Shown here: one piece after another, positions 1-24,954 of the stretch | How positions within the stretch are numbered: the first letter of the stretch is position 1 | Layout: each line of letters opens with the position of its first letter | NCBI GenBank assembly: GCA_032717465.1 | Contig: CM064666.1 | Span: 19,676,511 to 19,740,510 of the forward strand | Direction: 5' to 3' | DNA: 64,000 nucleotides | Origin: Coenobita brevimanus | Lineage: Eukaryota > Arthropoda > Malacostraca > Decapoda > Coenobitidae | Made by a program: the position numbers and the translations under genes | Notes under the pieces: generated by a model | Database searches by the model: none | Seen by the model: only the letters and a program-made list of their open reading frames with translations | What the model was told of the DNA's origin: nothing

Positions 1-130
1 TCGAGGGATGGGGTGCAGGGATATTAGGGAGAGAGGAGGTGTTAACTGGAGGGAAGGCGACTTAATCCCAGAGGACAAGGCGGCATGGAGGTGATTTGTT
101 TGTGGTCGCCCCTTACGAAATTAGACCGTC
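1..130 (+). repeat. Family A: 3' end of a LINE (truncated)
   Basis: The strand carries the recurrent words for the C-terminal end of a LINE reverse transcriptase ORF (acatggaggcgatttgttt-like, then a glycine/proline-poor end and a 'gtctgg' terminus). It is followed by an AT/GATA tract, as in the other copies. The 5' part lies outside the window. Confidence 0.6.
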
Positions 131-141
131 TGGTTGTAAAC

Positions 142-142
<1 letters not shown>

Positions 143-218
<76 letters not shown>

Positions 219-229
219 TAGATATAGAT

Positions 230-262
<33 letters not shown>

Positions 263-280
263 CAGGTAGGTAGGTAGGTA
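143..280. repeat. (AT)n then (GATA)n/(GTAG)n microsatellite
   Basis: About 70 bp of perfect AT grades into GATA and then GTAG. It is positioned as the 3' tail of the LINE fragment at 1-130. Confidence 0.95.
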
Positions 281-1340
281 TGATTGTTATTAATTGACTA
301 ACAGCATAAATTTACTGTGTGTAGCAGACTGTTTAGATCATACCATACAGGGAAATTCGAAGTGAAGTGCTGCTGTTTTCTGACCATACATCAGTTGCCG
401 CTTAAATTTGGGATTGGCGTGAAAGAAAACAGACACTTATGCTTCTAGGGATAACTTCTGAATTTCTCGCCGGATATATTCTCTAGTGTTGGAGGATGTA
501 CTGAATAGGATATAAAAAAAATCAAATAAAATAGAACTGATGTACAAGTTTATAGCCCGAGTCGTGTCTGAATTCACAAAGAACCCAATGACCAATTCGC
601 TACAGTAACTCAAATTTTCTTTCGCAAATAGGGCTTTCTTTTGCAGTTTTGGACAGTCACACCCCTCACTTATGCTGTTTAGATTAGTTTAGTTAGGTTA
701 GGTTAGATTGGTTAGGCTAAAATAGGACTGATCACTTTAGTTTCCAAATCAGATTAGGTTAGGTAGGAAAATTAACCACTGGAATAACCCTGCTTGTCAG
801 AAACTACAAATTTGCCACTCAGGGAACAAGAGACTTAAAAAAAACTCCTTCAGTTCTGTTGTTTTGGCCTGCCAGAAAAACTAGTTCATGATAATTTAAC
901 TCTCACGATGTAGATTTGTCTTCTGAGAACGGACAAGACACACAAGAAGATTAATTTTTTCCTTGCTCACCAGAAATAAGTCTTTAGTTTGTGTTTCTCG
1001 GCACTGATTTGACATTGGAAATAGTTATGAGCTTTTCATGTTTTTTTCATTGGTTTTTAAGTCTGATTTTAGAATGCTATGAGAAAAAAAAGGGGTACAA
1101 GTACAGAACTATAAATTTAAAAGGGAACGCAGCATTTCGTTCTCCAATACGGAACGATTTTGCTATACAAGGTAGGGCGTATCCAGTTCAAAATCCCTTA
1201 TTTATCACACTAAGGCAGTATCCAGTTCTGTGCACATATAATATACACATTTTATTGGCAATTATGTGTACTTCTCCCACACAAACCATCCTTACTGACA
1301 AATGTTACTTAGAGTTAACTGTTACTCCCAGTCCTTCATT
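281..1340. other. No gene seen
   Basis: AT-rich sequence without a supported exon. A short cluster of TTAGGTTAGG-type words, the arthropod telomere word, lies at about 679-770. The open frame at 991-1395 has no recognisable domain and ends in a LINE fragment, so it is not called. Confidence 0.5.
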
Positions 1341-1344
1341 TATG

Positions 1345-1552
1345 CAACAGGTCAACTCTGGAACTGTCTCCCTCTGTGTTTCCTACTTCCTATGATCCCT
1401 AGTCTTTTAAACGCAGTGTGTCCAGGCATCTCGAAATGAACGGATCTTGAATTTGGCTCTCTTTTGTATTGTTTTTTTTCTTCTTTTCTTGGAAGGAACA
1501 GTTTGCGGGCTCCTGGCCTTTGGTTCCTTCTTCCTTGCATAAAAAAAAGATG
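1345..1552 (+). mobile_element. CR1/jockey-like LINE 3' end
   Basis: It resembles the extreme C-terminus of a LINE reverse transcriptase (words such as 'LWNCLP', 'FKRSVSRHLE' in the better copy at 2570-2870). An A-rich end (1541-1548) follows. The frame is broken. The same segment recurs about 1.2 kb downstream. Family assignment comes from remembered motif shape only. Confidence 0.5.
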
Positions 1553-1712
1553 ACTTAAAGCAAGGGAATGTTGAACACTCATTACTCTGGAAAATGATAT
1601 GGGGCAACACCTGAATAATATCCATGGGTTCTTCCCTGAAATTGGTGGCAAAGTTTTTCAAATTACGGGCCAAGATCAATAGACAGGCAAGGGCAATGCA
1701 TAAGGGAAAAAA

Positions 1713-1713
<1 letters not shown>

Positions 1714-1789
<76 letters not shown>

Positions 1790-1863
1790 AAATGGATGAT
1801 AAAAATGGTTCAAAACACGGGACAGTACGAGCTTGACTCATTCCTGTAAAGATACAATTAGGT

Positions 1864-1921
<58 letters not shown>
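1714..1921. repeat. Two (CA)n microsatellites
   Basis: (CA)n runs at about 1714-1789 and 1865-1921 are separated by 75 bp of unique sequence. Confidence 0.97.
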
Positions 1922-1923
<2 letters not shown>

Positions 1924-1954
1924 TCTCAATTAGCTGGAAGTGAGTGTAGGGTCC

Positions 1955-2145
1955 ATACTCCTGTTGGGTAAGTAAGCTCCCTAACACCTTTTCCTAAGCA
2001 ATTCATTTTGTTTCTTCCACCTTGCTGTCCTATTCCGTTACACAAATCCTTCTAATATGGCCATACTTTGCCTAAATGGCTTACAAAAAGATATTAACCA
2101 GCCATATCCAAAAATGAATCGCTAAGGAAGAGGTGCTAGGGAGAA
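1955..2145. mobile_element. Family B fold-back element
   Basis: The left arm reads about 'ctaacaccttttcctaagca' and the right arm 'tcgctaaggaagaggtgcta', which is its imperfect reverse complement. The core contains the recurrent 'aaaagatattaaccagcc'. This is one of more than eight copies in the window. There is no ORF, so a non-autonomous DNA transposon (MITE) is likely. Confidence 0.6.
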
Positions 2146-2219
2146 GACGAGCCTAGAAGAGTGAGCTAATATACAGGTACAGTTGGCCACACATAAACCT
2201 GGGACAGCGTCTGTGGAAG

Positions 2220-2485
2220 TGAAGGTCTGTCTGTCTATTGCCAGACGCCTTAATCCCGTAAGGGGTGGCCACATGCAAATCGCCCCCATGGCGCCCTGTC
2301 CCCCGCCATTTCACTGCCCTGCTCCCAGCTCACACCCCCCCTCTTTCATACACCTCTCCACTCCATCGCTCCATCTCATTCTTGGCCTCTCCTTCCCTCT
2401 CCCCCCTCCACCTCACTCACATACACTCTCCTCGTCAGTCTCTCACTCTCCATCCTCTCCACATGGCCAAACCACCTCAATGTGT
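2220..2485 (-). repeat. Family A LINE 3' end with (CTGT/CTAT) tail
   Basis: Reverse orientation copy. On the minus strand it carries the frame that in better copies reads RWFGHVERM, ERLTRRVYV, RGRPRMRWRDGVERY. The tail on this strand is GATA/GACA. Confidence 0.75.
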
Positions 2486-2569
2486 TTCTCCTAACGCTTC
2501 CTATCATAGTTTCGGACGTTTATGCATCATGGTTAGTTGGTCAGTTCAACTATTTAACACCGTCTGTCA

Positions 2570-2870
2570 TTCATGTCAGTGCCACCAACAAGCATGTCAT
2601 TAGGTCAAGGTTCTCAAGTGGACGAAATGCTACACCTCTGTTACACGCTGAAGCTGTCCCAGGTCAACTCTGGAACTGTCTCCCTCTATCTGTATTTCCT
2701 TCTTCCTATGAGCTCCAGTCTTTCAAACGCAGTGTGTCCAGGCATCTCGAAATGAAGGGATCTTGAATTTGGCTCTATTTTGTGTTGTTTTTTTTTTTTT
2801 CTTGGAAAGAACGGTATTGCGGGCTCCTGGCCTTTGGTTCCTTCTTTCTTGCATTAAAAAAAAAGGTACA
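2570..2870 (+). mobile_element. CR1/jockey-like LINE 3' end, second copy
   Basis: Frame reads 'SRFSSGRNATPLLHAEAVPG', 'LWNCLPLSVFPSSYELQSFK', 'RSVSRHLEMKGS' and stops. This is the typical end of a LINE ORF2, where a W-N-x-L-P block is followed by a basic 'FK..SRHL' end. Poly(T) and poly(A) follow. It is about 85-90% identical by eye to 1345-1552. Confidence 0.6.
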
Positions 2871-3164
2871 TATGTTTTCAACTGTACATACCACTAGCAA
2901 TTTAACCCTGTCATCGTTGGGACAGCTCTAGTATTCGGCTCCAATTGATGAGTCATAGAAGCCTGGGTATGATACTATGCTACCGAGTCACGAATGCTGA
3001 TAAATAAAACAACAACATTTAAGCTTTCTTTATTGGCACAAGTCGAAAAGCACAGTCTTCAAGGCGCCATTATCGACCATACAGTAAGTTATTTCATATG
3101 GTTTTATACATATCATAGAAATATTGCCTCAGTCGATTGTGATTATAGTTCGTTAGGCTCCATT

Positions 3165-3400
3165 CTATCTATCTATCTATTGCCAGACGCCTTAATCTCG
3201 TAAGGGGTGGCCACAAACAAATCGCCTCCATGTCGCCCTGTCCCCCGCCATGTCACTGCCCTGCTCCCAGATCACACCCCCCTCTCTCATATACTTCTCC
3301 ACTCCATCCCTCCATCTCATCCTTGGCCTCCCCCTCCCTCCAATTTAGAATTATACTCGGCCGCGACTAACACACACTTGCTCATACACTCTCACTGTCA
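3165..3400 (-). repeat. Family A LINE 3' end
   Basis: Begins with TCTATCTATCTAT (the GATA tail on the minus strand) and continues with the standard family words, then diverges near 3340. Confidence 0.75.
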
Positions 3401-3639
3401 CCTGTATAATGCATTCCAAGTGAGAATTAGTCACAGGCGATGGAATGAGAGTGAGGGAGTATGGGTGAGTGTGGAAGTGTGTGAATCATGGCCAAGGGTA
3501 ACTCTGATTTGGAACGAGCTATTGAGATGTGAAGGACGGAGGCGCCTGAGATGTACTGATGCTTGTAAATACATCAGGAAGGGTAGCACATATTCCAACG
3601 TTGTATCGTAGCACATTTTACTTAGAGACTTATTATGCG

Positions 3640-4310
3640 TATTACCACAGCCTGGCCATATAAACAGTCACACAGCACTCCTCCTGGATTATGATAACTA
3701 TTATGTCGATTACAAGTTATCTCAGTGGATCATATGAGAGGTAAAGGAAGGCATATCTAGTAAAGACGTGGGTGTTGGAGTGATTGTGGGAGAGTTAACA
3801 CCATCCTACTCATAGGTAGTCACAAAATAGATCTGGCCGCTAAATGCCATATGGGTCCTAAAAACTGCTAGAGGATCATACAGGAATTGTTGAGGGTGTG
3901 GGCTAGGTCATGTCTGGGAGAGACGTGGGTGCTGGGGGCGGGAGAACTACCATCCTCCTACCCATAGATAGTCACGAATCACACTATCCACCTGCTATAA
4001 TGCCACCTTGGTAGTAAAAACTAAGAGGGGTCATAGAAGAATAACTGATGGAGTGGGCTGTCATGTCTGAGAGAGGCAGGGTTGTTGGAGTGATGGGAGA
4101 ATTATCACCATCATACACAGAGATAGTCACGAATCACACTATCCACCTGCTATATGCTATCTTGCTCGTAAAAACTATTAAGAGGGATCATAGAAAAATA
4201 AATGAGGTGATGTCATGTCTGCGAGAGGCGGGGTTGGGGTGGTGGGAGAATTATACAACAGTCTACCACACGTACTATCCATCTATAGCCAGACTGTCCC
4301 TTACGCCGCC
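3640..4310 (-). repeat. Tandem degenerate copies of the small-protein last exon (four units of ~155 bp)
   Basis: Four units are spaced about 152-155 bp apart, with anchor words near 3753, 3908, 4063 and 4217. They align to the 3' part of the coding exon at 5070-5214. Bases 4217-4230 are identical to 5111-5124. On the minus strand the units end in YDPLR-stop (stop at 3717), a decayed YDPL, LFFYDPS-stop (4021) and LFFYDPS-stop (4178). The real exon ends FFYDLLR-stop. Three of the four also keep a CTCTCxCAG-like acceptor at the matching place; the 3753 unit reads TTTACTAG there. Whether they are decayed duplicates or used as alternative last exons cannot be decided from sequence. Confidence 0.7.
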
Positions 4311-4490
4311 TGTCCCTCGAATATTTGCCTGCCCTACCTCCAGGCCACACCCCATCTCTCATATATCTTTCCACTCCAATGCTCCATCGCATTCTTGGTC
4401 TCCCCCTCCTCCTCCTTGGCCCCCCACTTCACCCACATACACTCTCCTAACCAGTCTCTCATTGCCCATCCTCTACACATGGCCAGACTT
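4280..4490 (-). repeat. Family A LINE 3' end, diverged
   Basis: CT-rich strand with recognisable words (catatatctttccactcc, ctccatcgcattcttggtct). It appears to be inserted in the exon-copy array. Confidence 0.55.
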
Positions 4491-4610
4491 TTTCAGGATA
4501 ATTCTCTTAACACAATCACATCCACAGAACTACCACAGCGATCCTTCACTTCTGTTTGTCTCTGCACAGTCACAGGCACAACACAGCGATGCTAAAAACT
4601 ACCGGTATCC

Positions 4611-4720
4611 TAATAGCTACCTACGGAAATCATAAAAAAAATATAAAGGGTGGAAGGTTTCGAGGGAGGGTGTGTTGGTAAGAAACCTGGTGTAGAACTA
4701 TCAGCTGTCTACCCACACAT
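4611..4720 (-). repeat. Exon copy ending FFYDFRR
   Basis: On the minus strand it reads FHPLYFFYDFRR then TAG (4617-4619), parallel to PPPFFYDLLR-stop of the true exon. Upstream sequence is degenerate. It belongs to the exon-copy array, separated from the others by family A insertions. Confidence 0.55.
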
Positions 4721-4734
4721 ACCTGCAGTACAAA

Positions 4735-4835
4735 GCAATGAAATGGCGGGGGACAGGGCGACATGGAGGCGATTTGTTTGTGGCCACCCCTCACGGGATT
4801 AAGGCGTCTGGCAATAGATCGATAGATAGACAAAG
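4735..4835 (+). repeat. Family A LINE 3' end with GATA tail
   Basis: Short copy: 'gacagggcgacatggaggcg', then 'gggattaaggcgtctggcaa', then tagatcgatagatagac. Sits within the exon-copy array. Confidence 0.8.
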
Positions 4836-4879
4836 GAACTGTTCTTGATCTGGATGAAAGAATGTATACAGAATGAAAC

Positions 4880-5010
4880 ACTAAAAGCTATCTGGCTCCT
4901 ATAATCTGTCTGAAGGAATCGTAGAAGGTCGGAGAGTGTTGGTGGTAAGTCCTATTTGTAGAAAACATGGGAGAAATAAAATACTAAATTAGAACTATCA
5001 ACAGCGTGCC
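4880..5010 (-). repeat. Exon copy ending FYDSFRQIIGAR
   Basis: Minus-strand reading SPTFYDSFRQIIGAR then TAG (4888-4890). TAC-GAT at 4918-4923 lies 164 bp from the TAC-GAC of the true exon at 5082-5087, about one repeat unit. Confidence 0.5.
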
Positions 5011-5069
5011 CTACACACTCCAAACACAATATATCAGGTTACTGAGAGCTATCTAAGGGTTACTGAGAG

Positions 5070-17384
<12,315 letters not shown>

Positions 17385-17394
17385 AGTGTTCGGT

Positions 17395-17860
17395 AGCTTG
17401 GCGAATTTCTCGTATTTGTGCGATGTTGATTTTGGCGATTTGTTTGTGCGATGGTCTTTATTTTGGCGATTTTCTTGTATTTCTGCGATGTTCTTGATTT
17501 TTGGCGACTTTTTGTATTTTGTCGACTTTGCTCTGTACGTGTTTGGAATAATTGTCTTAAAATTTGGAGATCTTTACTGAACTAATGATTTTCTTGTAGT
17601 CCGTCGATTTTCTTGGCTTGATTTTTTTTCTTTTATATATATATTTGGCTGTTATCGTGAGGGTCTGTGGTTGTCTTTTATTCTAGTGATATATTTTGGC
17701 ATATTCATCGATCTTGACGATTTTTATATATTCTGATGCTTTCTTATATCGAAAAGTTTTCCTTGTAGTCTGGTGATTTTCTCGGATGTCTTGGAGTTCT
17801 TCTACTTTGGTGATTTTCTTGTTTTTTTATGTTTTTTTTTTCCGTGTTGTTGATTTGCCA
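17395..17860 (-). repeat. Degenerate short-period repeat upstream of the small-protein start codon
   Basis: Words 'ggcgattttcttgtatttct' and close variants recur at about 20-45-bp intervals directly upstream of the ATG at 17384. This is the expected promoter/5' UTR region. No TATA element can be picked confidently. Confidence 0.55.
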
Positions 17861-17944
17861 GTCATTTACGGTCCTTCAGGTGTCATTCTCCACCTGCACG
17901 ACCTGTAAAATAGGAACACGAAACAGTTACTAATAATTGTAGTT

Positions 17945-18180
17945 CGTTCACCTTAACTTGGCCCAAAGGTTGCTTACTTTTTCAGCTTATTTCACGTCGG
18001 TCAGTGGCAAAAAGAAAAAAAGAAAAAGAAAAAGAAAGAAAAAAAAAGTGACGGTTCTACATTCAGCACCCAACTCTTCTTCGTGTCTAGCATCACATAC
18101 CAGTGTCATCCTGTTGCTATAACACAACACTCAAGATTAAGAGAGGGAAATTTTAGGCCAAGTTAAGGGGAGAAAAAAAT
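17945..18180. mobile_element. Family D MITE-like element
   Basis: Left end 'caccttaacttggcccaaag', right end 'ttttaggccaagttaagggg', core 'caactcttcttcgtgtctag'. An A-rich insertion lies inside at 18010-18045. Confidence 0.65.
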
Positions 18181-19000
18181 TAACCTGTATGGGGAGATAA
18201 TGGTATGCATGGCCTCTTAGATCAGGTGATTGTCTGTGGGTTTATTCTTGCTTCCTTCAGACGATTTGGTCATCTTTGGAGAGTTCTTTCTATGGTGAAG
18301 GAATCAATGATTTTCCTAACCTCCATAATTCTAAAAGTCTCTCTTACACTAAATAAAATCGTCTGTAGGCAGAAAGAATAAATTTTAAAATACGCCATTG
18401 CTCTGCAGGGCTAACATAGGTCTTTTTATTAATCGATATGGCCTGAAAAAATGACATCACAGGATATTAAAGACCAGTGCCATGATGTATTATTCTGTTC
18501 CGGTTTGAAGACTCTCCTGAGCTTAAGGTTTTTTATTGTTTTTGAGGTAACAATTATAAGTTGGTGGATCAACTGTTTAGGGTCTTAAAGATGCTAATAA
18601 AAAGATCTTATGCTTATTCATCATGATCGTGATATGAACTAGGATCATTATCATCGTCGTCATCATCATCATCATCATCCTTATCATCATCATCATCGTC
18701 ATCAGCACCATCATCATCATCATTAACATCAACAAGACGGCGACAGCAGCAACAACCTCACCCTTTTTCCACCTTAAGATGAGGGAAGGTGGGATCTAGA
18801 CGCAAGGAATGAGGATGCGAGTGAGAGCATTATTAACAGCAGGTCCTCTGAAATGCACCGCACATCACTGAAGTTCCTGAAATCCTGCATCTATCTATCT
18901 ACATATCTATCTACAGGGTATCTCAGGAGTATCAGATTTCAAGAGTTTACTTTCGAGGTAATCTTTAGTGAGAAATCCGATGATCAAAACACGGGTCTAA
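18181..19000. other. No gene seen; (CAT)n at 18655-18730
   Basis: Holds a fragment with 'aaaatcgtctgtaggcagaa' that recurs at 8525, 30905, 35005 and elsewhere (an unclassified dispersed repeat) and an interrupted CAT tract. Confidence 0.5.
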
Positions 19001-19003
19001 TTT

Positions 19004-19005
<2 letters not shown>

Positions 19006-19053
<48 letters not shown>

Positions 19054-19186
19054 AATTGAAACTTGACTCATAATGATACAGAATTTATTACTCAAAATTA
19101 ACTCAGAACCACCTATTGAATTTTGATACATACCTCCTGGGACACCTCGTAGATGCGCTTGAAACAGGTATACAGTATTCAGATAG

Positions 19187-19275
<89 letters not shown>
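19006..19275. repeat. (CT)n, (CA)n-(CT)n
   Basis: CT 19006-19050, then CA 19191-19241 joined to CT to 19275. Confidence 0.95.
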
Positions 19276-19280
<5 letters not shown>

Positions 19281-20030
19281 CAGCCATTTCAACAGTTCTC
19301 ACATCCTCGTCTCACCCTACATTGCTAAAGCTTTCCACTCTTATTTCCAGTTAGAGAAAGTAGTGTTCCTTGGCACTACGAATCAGCTGCCCTTCAGAAC
19401 GACTTCAGAATGTATGTTACAGTTTTTTGCTCATGTCAGGCGTCTGCAAACCGGTCGCTACGATATATACACACAACTAGATTCAAAAGGTATCGTCAGG
19501 TGATCGATAGTTTTGAGCGATGGTGGTGAGGGTGATGTTTCCTTGAAGTAAAAACTTCTAAATGATCGATGTGTTTCATAATGTTGCATAAACTTCCTTC
19601 ACGGATTATTGTACAGCACGCATACATATTCACCAAAATTTACTAGGATGATTTTCAAACGCTCCGTCCACCGTTTCAAATTACAGACACAAGAGTTACA
19701 ATATTTTCCCCTTTTTTTATCTATTGTACATAAATGTCTTACTTTCCAAGAGCTCGTCGCAAGCCCTCACTTCCCACGAGGCAAGTGAATGGGTGAAAAA
19801 ACCAGACACAGCCACTGGTCTATCTATGACACTCACTTCCTCACTGTAATCTTATCTCGCTTCACTTTCCCTGATCGCTTTCAACAAGGGGACGTGAGTT
19901 TCACCATGTATTTCTCTTGCTGTCTTCAAAGGATATTATGACCTTGGGGAAACTGGAATGACGATGATGATGACTTATTATTATTATTATTACTACGATG
20001 CAATGATATGATGAGTGCTACTACTGCTAG
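19276..20030. other. No gene seen
   Basis: Unique-looking AT-rich sequence with no exon or repeat that I can support, ending in ATT/TAC triplets near 19975-20030. Confidence 0.5.
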
Positions 20031-20034
20031 CTAC

Positions 20035-20255
20035 TACTACTACTACTAATAATAATAATAATAATAATGTGTAGTAATAGTAACCCCAGGTTCATAAAAA
20101 ATGTTAACTCAGTGGACTGCAGGCTACTGTGGTCCTCCTCCTGTAGTCCAGCCTTGTACTGGGATATTGGGTGGGAACTGGTGGACGTGTGTTTAACAGG
20201 GTAGTGGAGCCACCTAGTTATTTTGGTGCCACCACGTGAAGGCATCCCTCTCAGG
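20035..20255 (-). mobile_element. Family C element, reverse
   Basis: Begins with TAC/TAA triplets (20030-20068), then 'ttaactcagtggactgcagg' and ends 'tggtgccaccacgtgaaggc', the reverse complement of the family head. Confidence 0.65.
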
Positions 20256-20421
20256 CACCACAGACAAGGAAAGAGAAGAGAATCACCTCACACAACCACC
20301 TCACACGCCGGTCACACCAAGACTGAGCTCAGTGCTGCTCAGCTGATGTGAGGGAGTGAGGGTGGGCCGGTGAGGGAAGGGAAGGGAGGAAGGAGTGTAG
20401 GAGGGGCCCAGGTAGTGTTAC

Positions 20422-20548
<127 letters not shown>

Positions 20549-20819
20549 GCGTGGAAGGTAGCACAGGTAAGGTCAGGTAGGGAGAGGGAAGGGCCGAATC
20601 TGAGGAAATCCCCGAATATATTATACGGTACGACGTGAAGATATTTCCTCTCAGCCCTTCCTTCCATGGACGTGGGTTGGGAGTATTGATGCTTCCTACA
20701 CGACATTTTATTCCTCTGTGACAGGCTTTAGAACTAGAGGGGTGAGATATGGCAAGCAATGACCATCCACCCATCCATCATCTTTTTTCTTACTGTTTTT
20801 AAATCCTATTTGGAGCTGA

Positions 20820-21350
20820 GGAACCCGCGGCTAAGCTACTCATTCCCGACATTTAAGGCGAGACTGACCATCCTCACTAGCCTCTGAGTGGCCTTCTGTG
20901 AGCAGTAAATTCCAACCATTCCTCAGACGTAAACCCTCATAGGCACAGTCCTGTTGGGACACTTTCGCCCACTAAACCACCAGGCGTCATTTGATTATAT
21001 GGTTACGACCCAACGTAGTCAATGGTTTTCTCGCTAGCAGGAAGATATTTGGCTTCTGACTCAGTGTAGAGGCACCCAAAGGCAGTACTACATTCAGTGA
21101 GTGGATGGTGGACGCATTTACCTACTGCAATAAATCCCTTCACCGTACTGAAAGGGTAAGCCACATCACCTGGGACACATTATTGAAAGACTTTATTGAA
21201 AGGTTTTATTCTTGCTTCCTCCAGCCTATTTTATTTCTCTCAAGGGAGATTTATTGTTGTGAAGGCGTGAAGGAGGCCTGTGGCTTACGTCTCCAGTCTC
21301 GAAGTTTCTCCAAAGCTGAACAAAACAGCGAAAATATACCAAGGGAAAAA
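20820..21350. repeat. Unclassified dispersed repeat, related to 22200-22500
   Basis: Shares an ordered set of words ('atatggttacgacccaacgt', 'atatttggcttctgactcag', 'tgtagaggcaccc') with 'tatggttaccacccagcgtt' at 22417 and onward. The class is not known. Confidence 0.45.
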
Positions 21351-21403
21351 AAAATATATCCCATATGACTGAAGGGATTAACTCAGACACTGCCATGACT
21401 TTC

Positions 21404-21940
<537 letters not shown>

Positions 21941-21984
21941 TGCTTGCATTAACTTACTGGGTCAGGGTGACTGTAGGTAGTATG

Positions 21985-22960
21985 ACAAGGAAGAGGAAAG
22001 GTGTCAGTAGGGCGTAAGTAGGGTGCAGGAAGGCCGTAGGTACGAAGGGTGTATAATAGGGTGTAAATAGGTAGGGTATAGATCAGCTGTAAACAGGGTG
22101 TAAGTAGGGTGTAAGTGGTGTGTAGGCAGGTTGTAAGTAGGGTAATGGGTTAGTAGGGCGTGCAGAAGTTGTTGTTGTTGTTGTTGTTGTTGTTGTTCTA
22201 CCTCACTCTGTCTGATTGAATAGACCCATCAACCGCAGGCATGCAACACCCTCTGCAGGGACTGATGTTCCCATGCTGCTGACAGCGCCTTCCCACAGCG
22301 AGGCGAGGCCCCTGGATTGGAGTGAAGGTTTGGTTCCTGGATGAACGCCGCATATGCGTTTCCACCCATTTCACAGGGACTTTATAGTAGGCTCCACGTC
22401 ACCCCGTTATTTGGGTATATGGTTACCACCCAGCGTTGTAAACGACTTCCTGAGTTACAGGAAACCATTTGGCTTGTCACTCAGTGTAGAGTCACCTTAT
22501 GTGGAGAGAAGAGAAATAAATAGTAATAAGAAGGCTGGGAGAAGGAGAAAGAGAGGAGGACAGACACAGGGAACGAATGATAGACATGACGGAAGAATAA
22601 TGTGTAAAAGGTAAGGTATAAGTAGGCTACAGGTAGGGTGAAAGGGAGGGAGTAAGAGTGTGGTTAGTAAAGTGTAAATGGGTAGGTAATGTGGGCTGTA
22701 GATAGGGTGTAAGTATGTAGGGTGCAAGTTGCGTGTAGGGGCGATGAGTTAGGTGTAGGTAGGATTCAGAAAGTGTGTAGGTAGGGTGTAAGTAATATGT
22801 ATTTTAAAAGGGTGTAGATAAGAAGAATTTTAGATTGTAGGATGTTGATAGGCAGGGCATAATTAAAGTGATGTGGGTGTAGGTAAGGTGTAAGAAAGGT
22901 TAGAATGTAGGTAGGGTGTAAGTGGGGTGTAAGTAAGATGTAAATGAACTATGTGGAAGG
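21985..22960. repeat. Degenerate GGGTGTAAGTAGG-type minisatellite in two blocks
   Basis: Variants of gggtgtaagtaggt occur dozens of times at 22000-22165 and 22610-22945. They flank (GTT)n at 22171-22197 and the dispersed repeat at 22200-22500. Confidence 0.75.
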
Positions 22961-23750
<790 letters not shown>

Positions 23751-23919
23751 CAGAGAGAGTGTGTCGTAAACAAATTAACTGCTAATCTCCACAAAATTAC
23801 CTCCGTTACATTCCTGGCTGATTTTATATTTGGCCTTCTTAACTGTACACCTGCATTCTTACCTTAGTGAGGCATTGGTCCTGGTGGAAATATACTCTGT
23901 TTATCTGCCTTATCTGTCT

Positions 23920-23951
23920 GTCTATCTACTTATCAGTCTGCCTGTATTTCT

Positions 23952-24002
<51 letters not shown>

Positions 24003-24022
24003 ACACACACACTCACACACAG
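23920..24022. repeat. TCTG/(CT)n/(CA)n cluster
   Basis: CT 23949-23965, then CA with ATAC/CTCA interruptions to 24020. Confidence 0.9.
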
Positions 24023-24084
24023 AGGCAGACAAAAACATTATCGCTCCGCATTCTGAAGGCGGGCGATCGTATCCTGAGTGGCAT

Positions 24085-24255
24085 GGAGATTCCGTAACAC
24101 CTCTTCCTTAGCGATTTATTTTACATGTTACACCTCAGTACTCAGGTGTGTCGATATTACAGCGATATAAACAACATACAGGAGAATGTTCAGGTTTAAT
24201 ATGTACCGTAAAATAAATCACCAAGTAAAGGGTGCAACGAAGCCTCCTATGCCTA
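24085..24255. mobile_element. Family B fold-back element
   Basis: 'gtaacacctcttccttagcg' left arm; 'aaaataaatcaccaagtaaa' right arm; core with gatattacagcgatataaac. Confidence 0.65.
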
Positions 24256-24473
24256 ATACGACCCTTGGTATGGACAGTGGGTGAAAGTGCTGGATGGGTG
24301 ACGTGAATTAATATTTGTTCGGTGCCATCTGCCGACCTCTGCTTAACGTCTTCATTGTGAGCACCTTTTTTATGCTAATCAGTCCACAACTTGAGTCGGT
24401 TTGTCTACCTGGCGAAAACTGTAACCCCTCTCAGCTCAGGTGATTGCCGGGAGAGCTGATTTAACTGTATCCT

Positions 24474-24675
24474 TTTTACTCTAACTTGGCCTAAAATTTG
24501 CCATCTCTTCATCCTGAAATCTGAACTAAAGCAAAATATTAACACTAGAATATGGTGCTAGTCACGAGGGAGTGCTCTGGAAAGGATGTAGAGTCGCAGC
24601 AATGTTTTCTTCCGTCACAGAGCTACATGGAATCAATTTTAAAAAGACAAATATCTAGGCCAAGTTAGAGTAAAA
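24474..24675. mobile_element. Family D MITE with perfect 20-bp terminal inverted repeats
   Basis: TTTTACTCTAACTTGGCCTA at 24474-24493 is the exact reverse complement of 24656-24675. The 202-bp element is non-coding. This is the best-preserved copy of the family. A target duplication is not obvious. Confidence 0.85.
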
Positions 24676-24804
24676 GCAATATGCTAACCAAGGAGACTCG
24701 TTCCTACCTAATAACTAAGGTTTGTCTAATTTCACGCAACAAACTCAGAAATCAAGCCGTGAGATTCGCCCAGTTCTACCAGATGATAAAACTAGTCCAG
24801 ACGA

Positions 24805-24870
24805 TCATACATTTAGATAGACAGATAGATTGATAGATAGATAGATAGATAGACAGATAGATAGATGTGA
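24805..24870. repeat. (GATA)n
   Basis: Interrupted GATA/GACA/GATT tetranucleotides. No family A body is attached. Confidence 0.9.
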
Positions 24871-24954
24871 ACAGAGCTCTAATCGAAGCCCCCGCTGTTT
24901 CCTTCTAAAGTCCCCCCTTCAACCCCTCCAATACTAGGAACTAGGGGTCTTTTT

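Noticed and set aside
3026..4635. Plus-strand frames in the 4-kb region
   Set aside because: They are antisense to the exon-copy array and family A fragments.
19110..19190. Minus-strand segment reading CFKRIYEVSQE before a good GTATGT donor
   Set aside because: Only about 30 bp is open upstream, no acceptor with a pyrimidine tract, and no partner exon in phase. Could be a 5' UTR exon of the small-protein gene, but unsupported.
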